DNA from: Chitinophagales bacterium
GTDB lineage: Bacteria; Bacteroidota; Bacteroidia; Chitinophagales; BACL12
NCBI GenBank assembly: GCA_020636645.1
Contig: JACJXO010000002.1
Location: 248,001 to 312,000, forward strand
Reading direction: 5' to 3'
DNA length: 64,000 nt
The translations under genes were made by a program, and so were the position numbers. The notes under the pieces are model-generated. The model saw only the letters and a list, made by a program, of their open reading frames with translations. It ran no database searches and was not told where the DNA came from. Within the stretch, counting starts at the first letter, position 1, and the number at the start of each line of letters is the position of its first letter. Below are positions 58,858-64,000 of the stretch, one piece after another.

Positions 58858-59559
58858 ATGCGGGCAGTCATTACAGGAGCATCTAAAGGAATTGGAGCAG
58901 CCATCGCTGAGAAGCTGGCATCAGAGGGTTGTGATGTTTTCCTGATAGCCAGATCTGAAGACCACCTGAAAAGAACTTGCAGCAGCATACTCTCAGCCGG
59001 CAATACTGTTTCCTGCAGCTATCATACAGCAGATCTTTCTGATATATCTCAGGCTCAGGCATCAGGTAAAATTGTGCTGGAAACATTTGGTGTGCCAGAC
59101 ATTCTTATCAACAATGCCGGACAATTCATACCGGGTAGTTTATACAATGAACCGCCCGGAACGATGGAAACAATGATGAACACAAATTTTTACAGTGCCT
59201 ATCATCTGACAAGGGAATTGATACCCGGAATGATGTCAGGTAAGTCCGGTCATATTATCAATATTTGTTCCATAGCAAGTATCCAGGCCTATCCTGACGG
59301 AGGTGCCTATTCAGTTTCCAAATTTGCTCTGCTTGGTTTCTCAAAAAATCTAAGAGAAGAGCTGAAGCCACATGGAATCAAAGTGACAAGTGTTTTGCCT
59401 GGTGCCACCTACACAGACTCCTGGGCATCGAGCGGATTGCCTGCAGCCAGATTCATGCAGCCTGAGGATATTGCAAATGTGGTCTGGCAATGCATTGCGC
59501 TTTCTGAGACTGCTACGGTAGAAGAGATCATACTACGCCCTCAATTGGGTGACATCTGA
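58858..59559 (+). CDS. Short-chain dehydrogenase/reductase
   Basis: A 233-residue NAD(P)-dependent oxidoreductase. The Rossmann glycine motif is ITGASKGIGAAIAEKL, followed by NNAG in DILINNAGQF. The catalytic Ser is in NICSIASIQAY, and YSVSKFAL holds Tyr and Lys. It resembles the 3-oxoacyl-reductase/YqjQ-like group; the substrate is not deducible. An Arg near position 32 (LIARSEDHL) hints at NADP preference. Its TGA abuts the stop of the convergent small membrane protein gene, forming TGATCA. Confidence 0.9.
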   Translation: MRAVITGASKGIGAAIAEKLASEGCDVFLIARSEDHLKRTCSSILSAGNTVSCSYHTADLSDISQAQASGKIVLETFGVPDILINNAGQFIPGSLYNEPPGTMETMMNTNFYSAYHLTRELIPGMMSGKSGHIINICSIASIQAYPDGGAYSVSKFALLGFSKNLREELKPHGIKVTSVLPGATYTDSWASSGLPAARFMQPEDIANVVWQCIALSETATVEEIILRPQLGDI

Positions 59560-59814
59560 TCAGGCTTCCAGCTCTGCTTCCTGCTCTCTGCGCCGGCGAT
59601 AACCCCGCCAGAATAAAAATGCGATCACACTAAATGACAGATAGGGTACGGCTGCCAGATAGAGGATTCCCTGGTTGAGTGCCAGGTATGGCTTTCCATC
59701 AGCCTGAGCGCCATTTTCAGCCGCCATTTTACACATAGCACACTGTGCGTCTGCCGATGAAACCCCGATCAACAGAAACAACATTACCAGAAAAAACAGC
59801 ATTCTAACTTTCAT
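59560..59814 (-). CDS. Small CxxC membrane protein of the cytochrome oxidase cluster
   Basis: An 84-residue protein, the last gene of the oxidase assembly operon. Signal-like helix 1-22 (VRMLFFLVMLFLLIGVSSAD), then AQCAMCKMAAENG with a C-x-x-C pair, and a transmembrane helix at about 48-69 (ILYLAAVPYLSFSVIAFLF) with a basic tail (RGYRRRREQ). The mature form would face the periplasm with its Cys pair near the membrane. Similar small proteins accompany SCO and DUF420 genes in Bacteroidota; a copper-handling or redox role is an inference from that. Confidence 0.7.
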   Translation of the reverse strand: MKVRMLFFLVMLFLLIGVSSADAQCAMCKMAAENGAQADGKPYLALNQGILYLAAVPYLSFSVIAFLFWRGYRRRREQEAELEA

Positions 59815-59815
59815 A

Positions 59816-60331
59816 TCAATAATAAGGAGCGATCATCAAATATACGACTACACCCGTAACAGACACATACAACCATAGCGGAAATGTGATTCGGGCGATC
59901 TTTCTGTGCCTGTCAAACCTGGAAGACAATGCTCTGGACATGGTGATCAGGATCAGGGGCAGGATGGCTGCAGCCAGTACGATATGGGTAATGAGTATGA
60001 AGAAATAAACTGTTCTGATCAACCCGGCACCACCAAACGAAGTCGATTCGGTGGCCGAATGATAGATTACATATGATATCAGAAATAAGGCAGACAGAAA
60101 AAAAGCACTAAGCATAGCGGCTCTATGGGCTTGTCTTTTCCCTGAGCGGATCAGGATATAACCGGCTATGAGCAACACAGATACTGTTCCATTGATAACT
60201 GCATTAAGTCCGGGCAACATGGAAACATCTGTGCCCAGGTCCAGGCCAGGCATGAAGAACAGCATAGCCACCACTGCCGGCACGGCAATACTGATGATCC
60301 AGATCAATCTGTTTTGCAGGCGCTCACTCAT
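59816..60331 (-). CDS. DUF420 family membrane protein
   Basis: A 171-residue integral membrane protein, starting at the ATG at 60331 (MSERLQNRLIWII), which overlaps the SCO stop by eight bases. Four or five transmembrane helices; the family's His-containing segments include LISYVIYHSATESTSFGGAG and FFILITHIVLAAAILPLILI. The basic loop RFDRHRKIARITFPLWLYVS is typical. DUF420 proteins (B. subtilis YozB/CtaM group) are required for cytochrome oxidase activity in firmicutes, probably in haem or copper delivery. Confidence 0.85.
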   Translation of the reverse strand: MSERLQNRLIWIISIAVPAVVAMLFFMPGLDLGTDVSMLPGLNAVINGTVSVLLIAGYILIRSGKRQAHRAAMLSAFFLSALFLISYVIYHSATESTSFGGAGLIRTVYFFILITHIVLAAAILPLILITMSRALSSRFDRHRKIARITFPLWLYVSVTGVVVYLMIAPYY

Positions 60332-60974
60332 TCCATTCTTCTTTGTACAAAAGGTAAGACAGGTCATTGATCAGCATATCAACTTCCAAAGAATCAAGTG
60401 CATTGTAGAATCCTCTTATCTGCAGGTTCCGGTCAACCAGGATCAATCTTCCGCTATGATTGATGTCATTTTCTGCATCTCTCAATACCGACTGTTTGTA
60501 GCCTTCTGCACCCAATGTATAAATGGCTTTCTTATCGCCGGTAAGCAGATGCCAAACCGTATCGTTGGCACCAAATTTTCTGGCAAAGGACCGAAGCACG
60601 GGAACAGAGTCATTTTCAGAATCGAGTGAAAACGATAAGATCCGGTAATCCCGCTCATCGCCCATGGCCTCCTGAACTCTTGATAGCTGAGAGGTCATCA
60701 TCGGGCAAATGGCATCGCAGGAGGTGAAGAAAAAGTCGGCAATATGAATATGCCCTTTTACATCCTGCTCTGTGATCGTTTGCCCATTCTGATCGGTCAT
60801 GGAAAAAGGAGGGATAGTAGCTGAAGGCTGACGTAGTTTATCTGTTGGATACAGATCATCTGCCATCCTGCTGATCTGATCCTGCCTGGCCGCCATGGGT
60901 AGATAGACCCATTTAAAGAAGGCTGCAAAAGCCACACCTACCACTATGATCAGTATCCAGGTATTGCGCTTCAA
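60324..60974 (-). CDS. SCO family copper chaperone
   Basis: Delivers copper to the Cu-A site of cytochrome oxidase. The 216 residues have an N-terminal membrane anchor (WILIIVVGVAFAAFFKWVYL) and a thioredoxin-like domain with the metal-binding CxxxC in FFFTSCDAICPMMTS and the ligand His in DINHSGRLILVD. Start: a TTG at 60974 overlapping the upstream gene's TGA (TTGA), which keeps the membrane helix; no ATG fits. Translation coupling to the upstream SCO-like gene is probable. Confidence 0.93.
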   Translation of the reverse strand: MKRNTWILIIVVGVAFAAFFKWVYLPMAARQDQISRMADDLYPTDKLRQPSATIPPFSMTDQNGQTITEQDVKGHIHIADFFFTSCDAICPMMTSQLSRVQEAMGDERDYRILSFSLDSENDSVPVLRSFARKFGANDTVWHLLTGDKKAIYTLGAEGYKQSVLRDAENDINHSGRLILVDRNLQIRGFYNALDSLEVDMLINDLSYLLYKEEWNE

Positions 60975-61603
60975 CGATCGATCAGATATAGCAAATCATT
61001 AAACAGGGCATCATAAGCCTGCTGGTCATCCAGTTTGTAGGTAGCACACCAATGCCCTTCCTTGTTCAATACATAAACAACATGAGGAAAAAAAAGGTCA
61101 GAATCTCCTGACTTTTTTTCACCATTGTAAAAGTTTTCGTCAATAGAACTCAGTAAGGACTCCGGCTGCCCGCAACTGACCACATGCCAATTCTCTCTTA
61201 CAGCAAACCTGGAACCGAAATAAGCCAGATCAGCAGTGGTGGCTGCTCTACCGGTATCTTCCCATACAGACATGAACCGCAGGTTCAGGGTCTTGCCTTC
61301 ATATGCCTCCTGTATCTCGAAGAGCGGATGCCTTTCTCCGGTCTTTCCGGCAGATGTGCTGTTGATACATTCCACCACCACAACTTTTCCCAGTAGTCTC
61401 TCTGCTGTAAGGGTATCACCACGTTGAGAAATGAACAGTTGATCAGGGGGAAGGCCTCCCGGGAGCTCTTTTATATATTCGCTGGCAGCGGCATGTTGCC
61501 TGATCAACGCTCCCTGTCTAACAAGCAGGTAGCTTATCAATGGCAAAACGATCAGGAGGATCGCCATCACCACCATCCAGAACCAGGACCTCTGCTGTTG
61601 CAT
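60971..61603 (-). CDS. SCO-like membrane protein lacking the CxxxC site
   Basis: A 210-residue protein, starting at the ATG at 61603 (MQQQRSWFWMVVMAILLIVL); the longer frame would overlap the subunit IV stop. One membrane helix is followed by a thioredoxin-fold domain that lines up with the neighbouring SCO: VVVVECINSTSAGKTGERHP in place of FFFTSCDAICPMMT, and FFPHVVYVLNKEGHWCATY in place of the His segment. The Cys pair is gone, but the His in FFPHVVYV appears retained. It is probably a non-catalytic partner or a protein of changed metal specificity. Confidence 0.75.
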   Translation of the reverse strand: MQQQRSWFWMVVMAILLIVLPLISYLLVRQGALIRQHAAASEYIKELPGGLPPDQLFISQRGDTLTAERLLGKVVVVECINSTSAGKTGERHPLFEIQEAYEGKTLNLRFMSVWEDTGRAATTADLAYFGSRFAVRENWHVVSCGQPESLLSSIDENFYNGEKKSGDSDLFFPHVVYVLNKEGHWCATYKLDDQQAYDALFNDLLYLIDR

Positions 61604-61605
61604 GT

Positions 61606-61932
61606 CTATTGCCAGAACTCCCGCAGACTGAGCCAATAGCCTCCCTCCCAGAGGAATGCAATAATTCCCCAGATCAAGAACAGGAAAGGAGTCATGACCG
61701 TCAGCGTCATGGCCTTGAGCTCATACTTCAGGTGCATGAACTCACTCATGATATAGTATGCCTTGGCAGCACTGAGTATGATGAACAGCAGGTTCAACCA
61801 CCACCTGGGGCTTTCCGGAATACTATAAAAATGAAACAGGGCGGCGGCTATTTCAAAGATGGTCACAAAGGCCAGGATACCACATACCCGCCAGACCTTT
61901 TTGATAGATTCTTCGTGTGTCAGATTGCTCAT
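61606..61932 (-). CDS. Cytochrome c oxidase subunit IV family protein
   Basis: A 108-residue protein with three transmembrane helices, starting at the ATG at 61932 (MSNLTHEESIKKVWRVCGIL), which overlaps no functional part of the upstream gene. Helices are at about 12-35 (VWRVCGILAFVTIFEIAAAL), 47-65 (WWLNLLFIILSAAKAYYIM) and 78-98 (MTLTVMTPFLFLIWGIIAFL). AKAYYIMSEFMHLKYE is the family's central motif. It stabilises bacterial haem-copper oxidases. Confidence 0.88.
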   Translation of the reverse strand: MSNLTHEESIKKVWRVCGILAFVTIFEIAAALFHFYSIPESPRWWLNLLFIILSAAKAYYIMSEFMHLKYELKAMTLTVMTPFLFLIWGIIAFLWEGGYWLSLREFWQ

Positions 61933-61945
61933 ATTATAACCGCTT

Positions 61946-62623
61946 TTACAGTAGATAGAATGCAAGGAAAACAAATACCCAGACCAGATCAACAAAGTGC
62001 CAGTACAGTCCAAGCTTTTCAATCATTTCATAATGACCGCGACGGTGAAACGCACCAAAGAATGTCATCAGGAAAGCCCAGGAGTTCAACATAACGCCCA
62101 CGCTAACATGAAATCCATGGAATCCGGTGATGAGAAAGAACAATCCACCGAAAGCTGATGCTCCGAAAGGATTACTTTTCTGGGTCATTCCTTCATGGAT
62201 CAGGTGAGACCACTCAAAAGCCTGACTTCCTACGAATATCAGACCCCCTATTATGGTCAGACCCAGCCAGAACAAAACGCCTTTTCGGTTCATAGCATGT
62301 CCCTCCTGTACCGCACGTACCATAGTAACGGAACTAAAGATCAGGGTGAATGTCATGAATGTGACGAATACCAGCGGATAATGCCCATGCAGAAAAGGTA
62401 CTGCATTGAAAACATGGTTAGGGTCAGGCCAGCTGAGCGGGTTCGCTTCATCATGCGCCGGCTGACTCAGGCGAATAGCGCCATATGAAATCAGCAAACC
62501 GGCAAATGAAAATGTGTCAGAGATGAGGAAATACCACATCATGATCTTGCCATAGCTCACCTTGAAGGGAGAATCGCCTCCGCTCCAAAGTTCCCGTGCA
62601 TTGCTTTGTACTGTTGCTTCCAA
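61946..62623 (-). CDS. Cytochrome c oxidase subunit III (first copy)
   Basis: A 225-residue COX3-family protein with seven or so membrane helices. The start at 62623 is TTG (MEATVQSNARELWSGGDSPF); no nearer ATG keeps the N-terminus. Marks: KVSYGKIMMWYFLISDTFSF near the start, then the conserved FFLITGFHGFHVSVGVMLNS and HYEMIEKLGLYWHFVDLVWV (HFVDxVW). A lipid-binding and O2-channel role is known for the family. It lies 11 bases downstream of a second COX3 gene. Confidence 0.93.
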   Translation of the reverse strand: MEATVQSNARELWSGGDSPFKVSYGKIMMWYFLISDTFSFAGLLISYGAIRLSQPAHDEANPLSWPDPNHVFNAVPFLHGHYPLVFVTFMTFTLIFSSVTMVRAVQEGHAMNRKGVLFWLGLTIIGGLIFVGSQAFEWSHLIHEGMTQKSNPFGASAFGGLFFLITGFHGFHVSVGVMLNSWAFLMTFFGAFHRRGHYEMIEKLGLYWHFVDLVWVFVFLAFYLL

Positions 62624-62634
62624 AGGTTTCGTGT

Positions 62635-63231
62635 TTAGCTATATTGTAAAAAGAAGAAAAGATACAACCATAATACATCCACAAAATGCCAGTAGGTGGC
62701 CATCAGCTCCAGACCTATCTGCTTATAAGGATGAATATTCTCCACCAGCGTATCAACCGGATTCCTGAATCGGGTGAACGCAAATACAGAGAAAACCAGC
62801 AGTCCGATCACACCACCGGCCACATGCAGGAAATGGGCTCCTGATATAACATACAGGAATGACCCCGCTACATTGCCATTCAGCTTTATGCCATTGTCAT
62901 ATAATTCCTGCCAGCCCATGATCTGCATAGCCAGAAAAGAAGTTCCTGCAACCAGCGTTAGCAGCATGAACAACCGGTGCAAACTCACCTGATTTCTTCT
63001 GAAAGTTACCAGTGACAGGTGCATGAATACACTGCTTAGCAGAATGGTGATGGTGCTGAAAGTGAACATTTGAGGGAAAGGCACGTCCACCCAATACCGG
63101 AAGTCTGCTTTTTTGACCACATAAGCACTGGTAAATGCGGCAAACATCATGATCATAGCCACGATGGCCAGCCACATATTGAACTTATATGGATGAATGA
63201 TAAACCGCTTATGACTGATGCTCTGACTCAT
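62635..63231 (-). CDS. Cytochrome c oxidase subunit III (second copy)
   Basis: A 198-residue paralogue with five membrane helices. Marks: LAIVAMIMMFAAFTSAYVVK, FTFSTITILLSSVFMHLSLV, SGAHFLHVAGGVIGLLVFSV and LELMATYWHFVDVLWLYLFF. It lacks the two N-terminal helices of long COX3. Tandem long and short COX3 genes suggest a split or paired subunit III, as seen in other Bacteroidota. It begins three bases before the ctaB stop on the same strand. Confidence 0.93.
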   Translation of the reverse strand: MSQSISHKRFIIHPYKFNMWLAIVAMIMMFAAFTSAYVVKKADFRYWVDVPFPQMFTFSTITILLSSVFMHLSLVTFRRNQVSLHRLFMLLTLVAGTSFLAMQIMGWQELYDNGIKLNGNVAGSFLYVISGAHFLHVAGGVIGLLVFSVFAFTRFRNPVDTLVENIHPYKQIGLELMATYWHFVDVLWLYLFFFLQYS

Positions 63232-63234
63232 GTG

Positions 63235-64000
63235 TTACATTTTGTCGGCAAACAATGCGATCAATACCACCGGCAAATACAGGAATGAACCAAACATCAG
63301 TTGTCGGGCCATCTTGTCTGAACAGGTTTGCCATAGGCGTATTGCCTGCAATAGAAACAACAAACCTGCTGCAAGGGTGATGATCAGTGAAACAATACCT
63401 GTATAACCCAACAGGAAAGGCAGGGTACTCACCCCGATCAGTAAGACTGTATATAGTACCACCTGAACGGCCGAACGCTTGTCGCGGCCGGTGGATGCAG
63501 GCAATAAATATAAGTCAGCTTTGGCGTAGTCTTCAAACGCCACCCATGCGATGCTCCAGAAATGCGGAAACTGCCACATGAACTGGATGGTAAACAAAAG
63601 AACCGCCATAGTGCCGATCTCTCCGGTTGCAGCCGCCCATCCGATAAGCGGTGGCATGGCTCCCGGAAAAGCGCCAACCCATACGGCAATGGGACTGACC
63701 TTCTTCAATGGTGTGTAGATAAACGAATAGGTGAGCAAAGAGATCGCACCAAGAAGCGCAGCAAGTGGTGAAAAGAAGATCCACATCAGCAGTATTCCGA
63801 TAACGCCCATGAATCCGGATGCCAGAATTGCTTCTCCCGCCTGCATTCTGCCGGCAGGCAATGGTCTCACAGCGGTTCTGCTCATCAGTTTATCGCTGTT
63901 GGTTTCCAGGATCTCATTCAGGGCATTGGAGGCTCCTGTGATAAGAAATCCGGCAAGTAAAAACAACGAGAAGTAAGCGATATCTCCGCCTGCAAACATA
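63235..64000 (-). CDS. ctaB: Protohaem IX farnesyltransferase, 3' part (runs off the window edge)
   Basis: Makes haem O for the oxidase. About 254 C-terminal residues are in the window; the ATG at 63997-63999 is internal and not the likely start. The prenyl-diphosphate site is NALNEILETNSDKLMSRT followed by AVRPLPAGRM, the Bacteroidota form of the N-x3-D/E...D...RT motif. The second motif is in FEDYAKADLYLLPAST. Seven membrane helices remain visible. It is the first gene of the assembly operon in the window; the core oxidase subunits probably lie further upstream, outside it. Confidence 0.93.
   Translation of the reverse strand, partial: MFAGGDIAYFSLFLLAGFLITGASNALNEILETNSDKLMSRTAVRPLPAGRMQAGEAILASGFMGVIGILLMWIFFSPLAALLGAISLLTYSFIYTPLKKVSPIAVWVGAFPGAMPPLIGWAAATGEIGTMAVLLFTIQFMWQFPHFWSIAWVAFEDYAKADLYLLPASTGRDKRSAVQVVLYTVLLIGVSTLPFLLGYTGIVSLIITLAAGLLFLLQAIRLWQTCSDKMARQLMFGSFLYLPVVLIALFADKM

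Noticed and set aside
1..64000. Prophage, conjugative element, secretion-system operon or defence island
   Set aside because: No integrase, capsid, relaxase, restriction, Cas or retron-type gene is present; the only defence-like module is hipBA.

Overview
The window reads as chromosomal DNA of a free-living, respiring member of the Bacteroidota. The evidence is the set of lineage-restricted families (four DUF6089 barrels, DUF4290, DUF5606), several secreted proteins ending in type A T9SS sorting domains, a split transketolase, and many starts preceded by TAnnTTTG, the -7 element of Bacteroidota promoters. No rRNA, intact tRNA, CRISPR array or transposase was found. The order or family cannot be fixed from the sequence alone.

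Layout. 1-4.1 kb: 5' part of prfA, then two paralogous T9SS-secreted repeat proteins whose last ~70 residues are identical. 4.1-4.7 kb: non-coding DNA with two strong hairpins. 4.7-9.8 kb: an NAD-dependent molybdenum formate dehydrogenase (NuoE-NuoF fusion plus a 934-residue catalytic subunit) coupled to a zinc-ribbon membrane protein. 9.8-12.1 kb: a hipBA toxin-antitoxin module at the 3' end of mnmE, flanked by a decayed copy of its own promoter and of the mnmE tail. 12.1-17 kb: mnmE, a membrane protein with a His/Ser/Pro microsatellite linker, a YD-like secreted protein, a low-molecular-weight phosphatase and hisS. 17-24.6 kb: a secreted unknown, dnaJ-grpE, a TlpA-like lipoprotein, murA with Asp in place of the catalytic Cys, DUF4290, and an ECF sigma / membrane anti-sigma-like / Spy-like trio. 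24.6-33.4 kb: the two transketolase halves, separated by two von Willebrand A proteins, a lipoprotein cytochrome c and a T9SS protein, then uvrB. 33.5-41.6 kb: DUF5606, a secreted CX4CH protein, a Bcp peroxiredoxin, a LOG protein, an SSS symporter and four tandem DUF6089 outer-membrane proteins. 41.7-50.6 kb: an OB-fold membrane protein, recR, a glycosyltransferase fused to a degenerate phosphoglycosyl transferase, aspS, a T9SS sulfatase, and a DUF47-Pit phosphate uptake pair. 50.5-59.6 kb: suhB and lnt, a Gfo/Idh/MocA oxidoreductase, a lipoprotein and a phosphoglycosyl transferase, priA and an SDR. 59.6-64 kb: a cytochrome oxidase assembly operon (ctaB, two subunit III genes, subunit IV, a SCO-like protein, SCO, DUF420 and a small membrane protein).

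Most genes are housekeeping. The accessory signal is concentrated in five places: the hipBA insertion with its ghost copy, the twin T9SS genes with a homogenised sorting domain, the DUF6089 array, the glycosyltransferase / dead phosphoglycosyl transferase fusion, and the block that separates the transketolase halves.

All calls rest on reading translations and motifs by eye. No database search was run.
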